A DNA stretch of 46,685 nucleotides. Origin: Clostridium sp. C8-1-8 (GTDB lineage: Bacteria; Bacillota; Clostridia; Clostridiales; Clostridiaceae). The DNA lies in NCBI RefSeq assembly GCF_009928445.1, contig NZ_JAABNO010000038.1:1-46685 (forward strand). Direction: 5' to 3'. The notes under the pieces are model-generated. The model ran no database searches. It saw only the letters and a program-made list of their open reading frames with translations, and was not told where the DNA came from. Both the position numbers and the translations under genes were made by a program. Shown here one piece after another: positions 38,017 to 45,427 of this stretch (its first letter is position 1; each line of letters opens with the position of its first letter).

Positions 38017-38994
38017 ATGGTAGGAATTATTCTTGCTAGTCACGGTGAATTTGCTAAGGGCATATTGCAATCTGGTTCAATGATTTTCGGAGAACAAGAA
38101 AACGTTAAAGCTATTACTTTAATGCCTAGCGAAGGACCTGATGATCTTAAAGCAAAAATGAAAGAAGCAATCGCATCCTTTGACAACCAAGATGAGGTTC
38201 TATTCTTAGTTGACCTTTGGGGCGGAACACCATTCAATCAAGCAAATGCTCTATTTGAAGAACACAAAGACAAATGGGCAATTGTAGCTGGTTTAAATCT
38301 GCCAATGCTTATTGAAGCTTATGGTGCTCGTCTTTCAATGGAGTCTGCACATGAAATTGCAACTTTCATTTTAACATCAGCTAAAGAAGGAGTTAAGGTT
38401 AAACCTGAAGCACTAGAACCAGCAGATACAGCTAAAGCTTCTGGAGCTTCTAACCAACAATCGAATGCAGGTAAACCTGGAAAGTTCGAATATGTTTTAG
38501 CTAGAATTGACTCCCGTTTACTTCATGGACAAGTGGCGACTGCTTGGACAAAAGCTATGAACCCTACAAGAATTATTGTAGTTTCAGATGCAGTTGCTAA
38601 AGATGATCTTCGTAAGAACTTAATTACACAAGCGGCTCCTCCAGGGGTTAAAGCTCATGTTGTTCCAGTAGATCACATGATTAAACTTGCAAAAGATGAT
38701 CAACACTTTGGTGGACAACGCGCAATGCTTCTTTTCGAAAATCCACAGGATGTACTTAGAGCTGTAGAAGGCGGAATACCTTTGAAGACAATCAATGTTG
38801 GTTCAATGGCTCACTCTATAGGTAAGGTACAACCAAGCAAAGTGCTTGCATTCAATCAAGCAGATATAGATACATTTAATAAGCTTAAAAAAGCTGGATT
38901 AAATTTTGATGTTCGTAAAGTACCAAATGATTCAAAGGGAAATATGGACGAAATACTTAAAAAAGCACAGGATGAATTAGCTAAATTAAAGTAA
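38017..38994 (+). CDS. manL: PTS mannose-family transporter, EIIAB component
   Basis: 325 residues, with TAGGAGGTATATGT before the ATG. The EIIA domain (1-130) has MVGIILASHGEFAKG, where His9 accepts phosphate from HPr, and LVDLWGGTPFNQA. An Ala/Glu/Ser-rich linker (about 131-156) leads to the EIIB domain, where LARIDSRLLHGQVATAW contains phospho-acceptor His170. The phosphate then passes to the sugar carried by EIIC/EIID. Classical ManL/ManX arrangement; mannose/glucose/glucosamine is the usual substrate range. First gene of the operon, with codon choice richer in favoured codons than its neighbours, as expected for high expression. Confidence 0.93.
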   Translation: MVGIILASHGEFAKGILQSGSMIFGEQENVKAITLMPSEGPDDLKAKMKEAIASFDNQDEVLFLVDLWGGTPFNQANALFEEHKDKWAIVAGLNLPMLIEAYGARLSMESAHEIATFILTSAKEGVKVKPEALEPADTAKASGASNQQSNAGKPGKFEYVLARIDSRLLHGQVATAWTKAMNPTRIIVVSDAVAKDDLRKNLITQAAPPGVKAHVVPVDHMIKLAKDDQHFGGQRAMLLFENPQDVLRAVEGGIPLKTINVGSMAHSIGKVQPSKVLAFNQADIDTFNKLKKAGLNFDVRKVPNDSKGNMDEILKKAQDELAKLK

Positions 38995-39046
38995 TTTAAT
39001 TATTTAAGGAATCTAATTTATTTACACAAAGGGAGGTTTAATAATC

Positions 39047-39853
39047 GTGACTTTAAATATAATTCAAATAGTATTAGTCATTATTGTAGCATTTCTAGCT
39101 GGTGTGGAAGGTATATTGGATGAATTCCAATTCCATCAACCAATAATTGCTTGTACATTAATCGGATTAGTAACTGGTAACTTATTACCATGTTTAATCT
39201 TAGGTGGTACTCTTCAAATGATCGCCTTAGGTTGGGCAAATATCGGTGCAGCGGTAGCACCTGATGCAGCGTTAGCATCTGTTGCATCTGCAATTATTTT
39301 AGTACTTGGTGGTCAAGGTCAAGCAGGAGTTTCTTCAGCAATCGCTATTGCTGTTCCTCTAGCTGTTGCAGGTTTATTATTAACAATTATTTGTCGTACT
39401 ATAGCTACAGCATTTGTACACTTTATGGATGCTGCTGCAAAAGAAGGAAATCTTAGAGCTATTGAAATGTGGCAAATAGCTGCTATATGTTTACAAGGTG
39501 TACGTATCGCAATCCCAGCTGCTTTAATATTAGCAATTGGTGCTGGCCCAATACGTTCATTACTTGATGCTATGCCAACTTGGTTAACAAGCGGTTTAGC
39601 TATCGGTGGTGGAATGGTTGTTGCTGTTGGTTATGCAATGGTAATAAACATGATGGCTACAAAAGAAGTATGGCCATTCTTTGCAATCGGTTTTGTATTA
39701 GCAACAATTTCACAAATTACACTTATTGGATTAGGTGCACTAGGTGTAGCTATAGCTCTTGTTTACTTAGCACTTAGCAAACAAGGTGGTATGGGTAAAG
39801 CTGGTGGTTCAAATACTGGTGATCCAATAGGCGATATCATCGATAGATACTAA
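39047..39853 (+). CDS. manM: PTS mannose-family transporter, EIIC component
   Basis: 268 residues from GTG 39047, behind GGGAGGTTTAATAATC. Polytopic membrane protein: IVLVIIVAFLAGVEGILDEFQFHQPIIACTLIGLVTGNL carries the EIIC-Man signature (G-x-x-G-x-L-D-E-F-Q/x-x-x-P). LGGTLQMIALGWANIGAAVAPDAALASVASAI follows, with several further helices. It forms the sugar path with EIID, and as ManY/ManM is also a docking site for class IIa bacteriocins and phage DNA entry in other species. Lies 52 bases after the EIIAB gene. Confidence 0.93.
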   Translation: MTLNIIQIVLVIIVAFLAGVEGILDEFQFHQPIIACTLIGLVTGNLLPCLILGGTLQMIALGWANIGAAVAPDAALASVASAIILVLGGQGQAGVSSAIAIAVPLAVAGLLLTIICRTIATAFVHFMDAAAKEGNLRAIEMWQIAAICLQGVRIAIPAALILAIGAGPIRSLLDAMPTWLTSGLAIGGGMVVAVGYAMVINMMATKEVWPFFAIGFVLATISQITLIGLGALGVAIALVYLALSKQGGMGKAGGSNTGDPIGDIIDRY

Positions 39854-39872
39854 GAAGGGGGAGAGTACGAAA

Positions 39873-40784
39873 ATGTCAAAAGAATTAAAATTAACTAAAA
39901 GCGATCGAGTTTCTGTTTGGTTCCGTTCATTTTTCCTTCAAGGTTCTTGGAACTATGAAAGAATGCAAAATGGTGGTTGGGCATATGCAATGATCCCAGC
40001 AATCAAAAGATTATATAAGACTAAAGAAGATAGAGCAGCTGCATTAGAACGTCACTTAGAGTTCTTTAACACTCACCCATATGTAGCTTCACCAGTTATA
40101 GGTGTAACTTTAGCTTTAGAAGAAGAACGTGCAAATGGTGCGCCAATAGATGACGTAACTATTCAAGGTGTTAAAATAGGTATGATGGGACCTTTAGCAG
40201 GTATTGGAGATCCAGTTTTCTGGTTCACAGTTAGACCAATATTAGGAGCATTAGCTGCTTCACTTGCTATGAGTGGTAACATACTTGGACCAATAATATT
40301 CTTCTTCGCATGGAATATTATCCGTATGGCATTTATGTGGTATACACAAGAGTTTGGATTCAAAGCTGGATCACGTATTAGTGAAGATTTATCAGGTAGC
40401 TTACTTCAAGATATTACAAAGGGAGCATCTATCCTTGGTATGTTCATACTAGGATCATTAGTTAACAGATGGGTATCTGTTAAGTTTGCACCAGTAGTAT
40501 CATCTGTTAAGTTAAGTGATGGTGCTTTCATAGATTGGACTAAACTTCCTGCTGGAGCAGAAGGAATTAAGCAAGCTCTATTACAACAAGGATCAGGTAT
40601 GTCATTAACTGATACTAAAGTTACAACATTACAAAATAACTTAGATTCATTAATCCCAGGTCTTGCTGGATTAGTAATTACACTTATTTGTATGTGGTTA
40701 CTTAAGAAGAAAGTATCTCCAATCATAATAATCCTTGGATTATTCGCAATTGGTATAGTATTCCACTTAATCGGTTTAATGTAA
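39873..40784 (+). CDS. manN: PTS mannose-family transporter, EIID component
   Basis: 303 residues, behind AGGGGGAGAG, 19 bases after EIIC. SVWFRSFFLQGSWNYERMQNGGWAYAMIPAIKRLY is the EIID signature. HPYVASPVIGVTLALEE and VKIGMMGPLAGIGDPVFWFTVRPILGALAASLA are the conserved central blocks. The C-terminus ends in two hydrophobic helices (about 261-279 and 284-303). EIID and EIIC assemble as the membrane complex that the EIIAB protein energises. Followed by a strong terminator, but the ManO-like gene lies close by. Confidence 0.93.
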   Translation: MSKELKLTKSDRVSVWFRSFFLQGSWNYERMQNGGWAYAMIPAIKRLYKTKEDRAAALERHLEFFNTHPYVASPVIGVTLALEEERANGAPIDDVTIQGVKIGMMGPLAGIGDPVFWFTVRPILGALAASLAMSGNILGPIIFFFAWNIIRMAFMWYTQEFGFKAGSRISEDLSGSLLQDITKGASILGMFILGSLVNRWVSVKFAPVVSSVKLSDGAFIDWTKLPAGAEGIKQALLQQGSGMSLTDTKVTTLQNNLDSLIPGLAGLVITLICMWLLKKKVSPIIIILGLFAIGIVFHLIGLM

Positions 40785-40796
40785 TATTTATTTCTT

Positions 40797-40823
40797 AGCC
40801 TAGGCTTTTTAGCCTGGGCTTTT
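40797..40823 (+). terminator. Intrinsic terminator after the PTS genes
   Basis: AGCCTAGGCT (40797-40806), four T residues, AGCCTGGGCT (40811-40820), then TTTATT. The stem is complete with one G-U pair. Confidence 0.88.
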
Positions 40824-41076
40824 ATTAAAATATAAGGCTTATTTAAAGTACTTAAACTATAAGCTTTGCTAAAAATAGACTTTGTAAGGTTTTCTATAGG
40901 AGTATAAATTATACTTTGAGCTTTGAAGCCTATAAATAAAATAGAACTTATACATTAATTAAATAAAATGGTAAAATATCTGTGATTTTTAACGAACTTT
41001 TGAATACTTGATAGAAAAATATAAACAATATATAATAACAGTAAATGTGCGTATAAGTAGAAAAGAGGTAGATCTA

Positions 41077-41451
41077 ATGGTTGAATCGCTGAATACGAAG
41101 GTGGACTTAGTAATTAATGGAACATCTTTTACGGGCTTTTCAGATTATGGTAAAATCATGATCGGAGACAAAGGTTTTGAGTTTTACAATTCCCGTGATA
41201 CTCACAAATTTATTCAAATTCCTTGGGAAGAGGTTGACTACGTAATTGCTTCAATTATGTTCAAAGGAAAGTGGATTCCAAGATATGCAATCCGTACGAA
41301 GAAAAATGGTACATATACCTTTGCTTCTAAAGATGCAAAAAAAGTACTTCGTGCCATTAGAAATTATGTTGATCCAAGTCATATGGTTTCTTCACTAAGC
41401 TTTTTTGATGTGGTGAAGAGAGCAGTTAAAGCAACCTTTAAAAAGGCTTAA
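41077..41451 (+). CDS. manO: DUF956/ManO-family protein of the mannose PTS locus
   Basis: 124 residues from ATG 41077, behind AAAAGAGGTAGATCTA; the frame back to 41008 is probably leader. VESLNTKVDLVINGTSFTGF, SDYGKIMIGDKGFEFYNSRD, IQIPWEEVDYVIASIMFKGKWIPRYAIRTKKNG and FASKDAKKVLRAIRNYVDPSHMV are the blocks of this family, which is found almost only next to mannose PTS genes. It has been proposed to regulate that operon. Here it is separated from manN by a terminator, so it needs read-through or its own promoter. Confidence 0.87.
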   Translation: MVESLNTKVDLVINGTSFTGFSDYGKIMIGDKGFEFYNSRDTHKFIQIPWEEVDYVIASIMFKGKWIPRYAIRTKKNGTYTFASKDAKKVLRAIRNYVDPSHMVSSLSFFDVVKRAVKATFKKA

Positions 41452-41455
41452 TAAA

Positions 41456-41486
41456 CTGGGACAGAGGGACGGAGCTTATGTCCCAG
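41456..41486. repeat. REP-like palindrome
   Basis: CTGGGACA (41456-41463) / TGTCCCAG (41479-41486) around GAGGGACGGAGCTTA, five bases after the manO stop codon. The centre is nearly the same as in the copy at 16561. Confidence 0.7.
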
Positions 41487-41542
41487 CTAGAGATTAACGG
41501 AGACAGAGTCACAAAGTTTTTGTCATAATAAATATTCTCTAT

Positions 41543-41590
41543 AAAAAGCAGGCTAAACCTAGCAATATACTAGGCTTAGCCTGCTTTTTA
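41543..41590. terminator. Bidirectional terminator between manO and the vanZ-like gene
   Basis: AAAAAGCAGGCTAA...CCTAG / CTAGG...TTAGCCTGCTTTTT with A-run and T-run on opposite sides. Both convergent genes can use it. Confidence 0.88.
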
Positions 41591-41673
41591 TATTTCTAAT
41601 TTACAAAGATACAAAAAACATAATCAGCTTGTTTTATTGCTTTAAATACAGTTTAGCCTTCTAAAACTAACCA

Positions 41674-42219
41674 TTACAGAGTTGAAGCTTTTTGTGGTTT
41701 AAGCTGTACCATCAATTTCAACATTACTATATATATCAAATAACCCAATAGCGCACCAAAGCTATTCATAAGAATATCATCAATTTGTGCATATCTACCA
41801 GAAAACATCTGAAGAAACTCAATAGCTCCAGAGAATACCAATGCAATTAATAGATTAAGTACCCACTTGCTCTTAATTTTTCTAAATACCATTGGGGTAA
41901 GGAAACCAAATGGCATAAATAGAATTAAATTTAATAACATAGCTGTTGATAAGCCATCTTCAAAAGGTTTAATGCTATAATGAATATGACCATTTAATAC
42001 TTCTGTAATTCTAAAATCCATACCAATTATTCCTGTAATTCTTAGTATTGTATAGACATTAAGAATCCATACAAACTCACAGAACATAGTGGTAGGCTTA
42101 ACTTCAACCTTCTTTTTTACAAACCATTTTATGCAAGTAATTAACAAAAAAATAACCAAAGATATAGGCACGCTTTTTATAAGAAAACTAAATCCCTCTT
42201 TAATGTAGGTTGATAACAT
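41674..42219 (-). CDS. VanZ-family membrane protein
   Basis: 181 residues, with AGAGAGGTT before the ATG. Four or five hydrophobic segments (about 14-32, 45-63, 93-112, 120-136, 150-168). LILFMPFGFLTPMVFRK and SGAIEFLQMFSGRYAQIDDILMNSFGALLGYLI contain the VanZ signature (N-x-x-x-F-x-P-x-G; E-x-x-Q; G-R-x-x-x-x-D-D-x-x-x-N-x-x-G). VanZ of Tn1546 confers low-level teicoplanin resistance; most relatives are of unknown role. No vancomycin-resistance genes are nearby, so this is a stand-alone family member. Confidence 0.87.
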   Translation of the reverse strand: MLSTYIKEGFSFLIKSVPISLVIFLLITCIKWFVKKKVEVKPTTMFCEFVWILNVYTILRITGIIGMDFRITEVLNGHIHYSIKPFEDGLSTAMLLNLILFMPFGFLTPMVFRKIKSKWVLNLLIALVFSGAIEFLQMFSGRYAQIDDILMNSFGALLGYLIYIVMLKLMVQLKPQKASTL

Positions 42220-42296
42220 ATTTGGAACCTCTCTTTTACTGTAAAAGTCTACAATTTTTTATATATTGACTGAAATTAAGTAGTTAAAAGACCGAA

Positions 42297-42325
42297 TGGG
42301 GACAAGGAACGGAGCTTTAGAACCA
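42297..42325. repeat. Degenerate REP-like sequence
   Basis: GGGGACAAGGAACGGAGCTT matches the left part and centre of other REP copies, but the closing GTCCC is lost (AGAACC). Confidence 0.5.
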
Positions 42326-42431
42326 AATAATATTTAAAGCTTCGCTTTAATAGAAGTTACTTAGCTTATATTAAAACAATAATAAATCTGAATATCATTA
42401 CAAAGCATAATCTATAAATAAGAAATAACAA

Positions 42432-42456
42432 GACTCCCAATGATGAGAGTCCTTTT
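42432..42456. terminator. Hairpin terminator after the DJ-1-like gene side
   Basis: GACTC...GAGTC with a ten-base loop, then CTTTTT. The T-run is on the plus strand although no plus-strand gene precedes it closely. Apart from this and the degenerate REP, 42220-42579 shows nothing. Confidence 0.45.
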
Positions 42457-42579
42457 TAAAAACTTTTTTAATAAAATCTATAAAATCTTATTCCTAGTCC
42501 TTGTTAATTCAATTGTATTTTACAATTGACAAGCATTTGTATTTTAGAATAACGGATTTATAATCAAAGCTCAAGTTTA

Positions 42580-43146
42580 TTATTCTTTATAGGACTTGGA
42601 TAACATATTTTTTTCAGAGACATCCTCAAACGCTTCAAAATAATCTAATATTTCTATACCAAAATCTATAAAGGATCTACCTTTAGCTGTAATAATATTT
42701 TCATGCCTTACTACTTTTTGCTCCAGATAGTTTTGACGAGGAAACTGATCCTCCAGACCATTTTCTTTATAATAATCTTCACCTAAAGTTGTTGTGTATA
42801 AATGATTATCTAATATACCAGCTTTAGCTAGAAACTCTGGAGCAGCGCATATAGCACAAATCAATTTTTTTTCTTTATCCAGCTTTTGTATTAGCTCAAT
42901 TAGTTCAGGTTTACAGGTTCTTTCAAAGCCACCAGGTATAATCAGTGCATCTAAGTCATCAAGAGAAAGGGCTTCTTTAACTGTGATTTCTGGCATGTAC
43001 TGAAGCTTTGAAGAAGCTTTAACTGGTGATTTTTCATAACCAATGCTAATTAATCTCTTATCGGGAATCCATCCTAACATGTGACAGGCCAAAGTAATCT
43101 CGAAGTCTGCCATACTTTCATAAACAAAACACAGTATTTTACTCAT
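42580..43146 (-). CDS. DJ-1/PfpI-family (class I glutamine amidotransferase-like) protein
   Basis: 188 residues, with AGGAGATTATT before the ATG. KILCFVYESMADFEITLACHMLG is the first strand-helix with the conserved Glu. DLDALIIPGGFERTCKPELIELI and KLICAICAAPEFLAKAGILDNH hold the nucleophile elbow, where the Cys in ICAAP is the reactive residue. RHENIITAKGRSFIDFGIEILDYF closes the domain. Members act as deglycases, chaperones or stress proteins. A short leader frame and a clear promoter lie upstream. Confidence 0.87.
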   Translation of the reverse strand: MSKILCFVYESMADFEITLACHMLGWIPDKRLISIGYEKSPVKASSKLQYMPEITVKEALSLDDLDALIIPGGFERTCKPELIELIQKLDKEKKLICAICAAPEFLAKAGILDNHLYTTTLGEDYYKENGLEDQFPRQNYLEQKVVRHENIITAKGRSFIDFGIEILDYFEAFEDVSEKNMLSKSYKE

Positions 43147-43219
43147 AATAATCTCCTATTAAGTGATTATTATTACAGGAAAATATTTTATCCACAGGGT
43201 TAAAGTGAAGCAAATAAAT

Positions 43220-43267
43220 CTATAAAACAATCACCTTATAATTTATTTTTATGTTGTTAGTTACCAT
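43220..43267 (-). CDS. Possible 15-codon leader peptide upstream of the DJ-1-like gene
   Basis: AAAGGAGGCGGTATT precedes an ATG and the frame MVTNNIKINYKVIVL, then a stop, about 75 bases before the DJ-1-like gene on the same strand. The ribosome site is stronger than that of the main gene. It could be a translated leader or a chance frame. Confidence 0.3.
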   Translation of the reverse strand: MVTNNIKINYKVIVL

Positions 43268-43304
43268 AATACCGCCTCCTTTTGTAATATTTAACCTTGT
43301 TGAC

Positions 43305-43313
43305 ATTATATCA
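43305..43313 (-). promoter_or_regulatory. Extended -10 promoter of the DJ-1-like gene
   Basis: On the minus strand TGATATAAT (TG-N-TATAAT). CCTTTTGT at 43278-43285 and ACAAAAGG at 43313-43320 form a dyad flanking the promoter that could bind a regulator. The rest of 43147-43566 has no gene. Confidence 0.55.
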
Positions 43314-43566
43314 CAAAAGGACACGGATATTCAGTGTTAATTTTATCTTGCCTCATGAAATCATAGTAACATTGAGAATAGATTTTCATCGAAGCTATTC
43401 AATAAAAGAATATTAAGAATAAAAGTAGTGGATATACTAAATAAATGTTTAATTGTAATGTTATGGAATATAAGCTATAATTGTCTGATAATTAAATCTT
43501 ATTGGTAAAGTGTGAAGAAATAATTAGAGATAAAGTTTTATTGGTTAGTTTGGAGGGAGTAATAAG

Positions 43567-44190
43567 GTGGAAGATTTAAACAGGGGTGCAAGATATGATA
43601 AAATGGTTAAAGAAAAATCTGGGGATGAACTTGGACTATTTGATAAGTATGAAGAAACTTTCATAAAAATAAGAGATAAAATAACAAGATATAATGTAAA
43701 AAATGTAATTGATTTTGGATGTGGTACAGCGAATTTATGTGGCGTTTTAAGTGAGAAAATTAATGTTATAGGAATAGATAAGAGCATTGAAATGATTCAA
43801 GAAGGTAAAAAAAAGTACCCAGAAATGAATTTTATTGAGTGTAGTATTTTAGATGTATCCAATATAAAAGAGAAAGCAGATATTGTTGTATCGTCTTATG
43901 TTCTACATGGATTAAATGAAGAGGAAAAACGGAAAGCTCTCTCTAATATGCTATTACTTAATGACCAAAAAGGAGTTATATTAATAGATTTTATGTTTGA
44001 AAATATAAAGTCAAAAGAAGAATATAAAGAAAACTTATTAAGAAACAACAGGACAGACTTGTGGGAGTTTATAGAAAGCAAGAATTTTTTTATAGTTGAA
44101 GAGTTAAGGAAATATGTAGAAGAAAATAATTTGAAAATTACTTTGGAACATGTTGTAAACCTCACCTGGATTGCAGAAATTTATAAATGA
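43567..44190 (+). CDS. Class I SAM-dependent methyltransferase
   Basis: 207 residues from GTG 43567, ten bases after TTGGAGGGAG. NVKNVIDFGCGTANLCGVL is motif I (D-F-G-C-G-T-A), NVIGIDKS carries the ribose-binding Asp, EKADIVVSSYVLHGLNEEEK is motif post-I, and NDQKGVILIDFMFEN motif III. The N-terminus (MEDLNRGARYDKMVKEKSGDELGLFDKYEE) is a polar helical lid. Small-molecule methylation is likely, with unknown substrate. Divergent from the DJ-1-like gene. Confidence 0.83.
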   Translation: MEDLNRGARYDKMVKEKSGDELGLFDKYEETFIKIRDKITRYNVKNVIDFGCGTANLCGVLSEKINVIGIDKSIEMIQEGKKKYPEMNFIECSILDVSNIKEKADIVVSSYVLHGLNEEEKRKALSNMLLLNDQKGVILIDFMFENIKSKEEYKENLLRNNRTDLWEFIESKNFFIVEELRKYVEENNLKITLEHVVNLTWIAEIYK

Positions 44191-44331
44191 GAAATTAATA
44201 GCTTACATAATACTTTGAGAAAGGCAAATGCGCAAAAAAGCTCACTGAAGAAAGTATAATAAGTATAAATTAAGCTTTCATAAAGGTTCACTATAATAAG
44301 TAAACTAAAAATTTGAGTTGTTTCAGAAGGA

Positions 44332-44811
44332 ATGGTGAATATTTTGATAAAATTACGCAACACTTCTAAAGCCATAATTATTCAAGATAAAAAGATACTA
44401 TTTGTAAAATATATTTCAAAAAGAACAGGGATTACATATTATGTATTGCCAGGTGGTGGACAAGAAGGCGGTGAAACCTTTCTAGATACATTAAAGAGGG
44501 AGTGTTTAGAGGAACTTGGTGCTGAAATAGAAGTAGATAGATTTGCACTTATTACTGAATATATTGGAAAAAATCATAAATTTGCAGAAATACATTCAGA
44601 ACTTCACCGGATTGAATGTATGTTTTTTTGCTCATTGAAATCTTCTATAAACTTGTCAGAGGCCACTAATACTGACCCTGATCAAGTAGGATTTGAATGG
44701 ATTGGTTTTGATGAAATGAAAGATAAAACTGTGTATCCTGAAGTGTTAAAAAGAGTCTTTGACAAACAAGGAAACATTACAACACCTTTATATTTGGGAG
44801 ATACATTTTAA
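44332..44811 (+). CDS. NUDIX hydrolase
   Basis: 159 residues if ATG 44332 is used; AAGGA directly abuts it, so TTG 44344 (MIKLRNTSKAIII) is also possible. The NUDIX box is complete: GGGQEGGETFLDTLKREC then LEELGAEI, fitting G-x5-E-x7-R-E-U-x-E-E-x-G-U, where the Glu cluster binds magnesium. YYVLPGGGQE is typical of ADP-ribose/8-oxo-dGTP-type members. The enzyme hydrolyses a nucleoside diphosphate linked to another group. HRIECMFFCSL and VGFEWIGFDEM are the following strands. Confidence 0.9.
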   Translation: MVNILIKLRNTSKAIIIQDKKILFVKYISKRTGITYYVLPGGGQEGGETFLDTLKRECLEELGAEIEVDRFALITEYIGKNHKFAEIHSELHRIECMFFCSLKSSINLSEATNTDPDQVGFEWIGFDEMKDKTVYPEVLKRVFDKQGNITTPLYLGDTF

Positions 44812-44874
44812 GATTGATAAATCGAATTATACAATATAACATAAGAAATACTTGTGTTTTTGGAGGGATTTATT

Positions 44875-45264
44875 ATGAAAATAGGATTGCAGGGTTATAT
44901 TCAAGGAACTGTTGAGGCTGCAGAGTTTTATCAAAAGGCTTTTGGAGCTACTTTAGGGTATAATGTCCGAAATGCTGATGGTACATTTATGCATGCAGAA
45001 TTAAACTTAGATGGACAACTTCTTATAGCGTTGAGTGAGACATCAAGCAGCGTTGGGTTAGAGAATATAAAAAGATATTCTCCAAGTGACTACCCAACAA
45101 TGAATTTCTCTGTTTCTTTAGGAAGTGAAGAAGCGGTAAAAAAGGCCTATGAGGTTTTTATAGAACAGGGCAATATATTGCTTCCTATAGGACCATTGCC
45201 TTGGAATACTTGCTGTGCAAATGTTATTGATAAATTCGGTGTATTTTGGTACATAAGTGTTTAG
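44875..45264 (+). CDS. PhnB-like VOC-family protein
   Basis: 129 residues from ATG 44875, behind TTGGAGGGATT. IGLQGYIQGTVEAAEFYQKAFGATLGYNVRNADGTFMHAELNLDGQLLIALSE is the PhnB/YjdN-type first half (FYxxAFGA, then HAEL and a second-strand acidic residue). YPTMNFSVSLGSEEAVKKAYEVFIEQGNILLPIGPLPWNTCCANVIDKFGVFWYI is the second half, ending with the D-x-F-G-V-x-W signature. Members are glyoxalase-fold proteins, many without proven activity. It lies 63 bases after the NUDIX gene, probably co-transcribed. Confidence 0.85.
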   Translation: MKIGLQGYIQGTVEAAEFYQKAFGATLGYNVRNADGTFMHAELNLDGQLLIALSETSSSVGLENIKRYSPSDYPTMNFSVSLGSEEAVKKAYEVFIEQGNILLPIGPLPWNTCCANVIDKFGVFWYISV

Positions 45265-45342
45265 ATATAAAGATATTTAGCATATGGAAAAGTGCACCTC
45301 CAAACAAACCGAATTGAAATGGATGTTTAAAATAATGACATT

Positions 45343-45373
45343 AAGCCAATGATATTAAAAGTATCGTTGGCTT
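45343..45373. terminator. Hairpin between the PhnB-like and ATPase genes
   Basis: AAGCCAATGAT (45343-45353) / ATCGTTGGCTT (45363-45373), one G-T pair, without a proper T-run after it. It may be a weak terminator or a repeat remnant. Confidence 0.45.
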
Positions 45374-45374
45374 A

Positions 45375-45383
45375 TGCTATAAT
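45375..45383 (+). promoter_or_regulatory. Extended -10 promoter of the ATPase gene
   Basis: TGCTATAAT (TG-N-TATAAT) immediately after the hairpin, 45 bases before ATG 45428. Confidence 0.55.
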
Positions 45384-45427
45384 AAGTATAATGTAATTGG
45401 AAATGGACTACAGAAGGAGATGATAAT

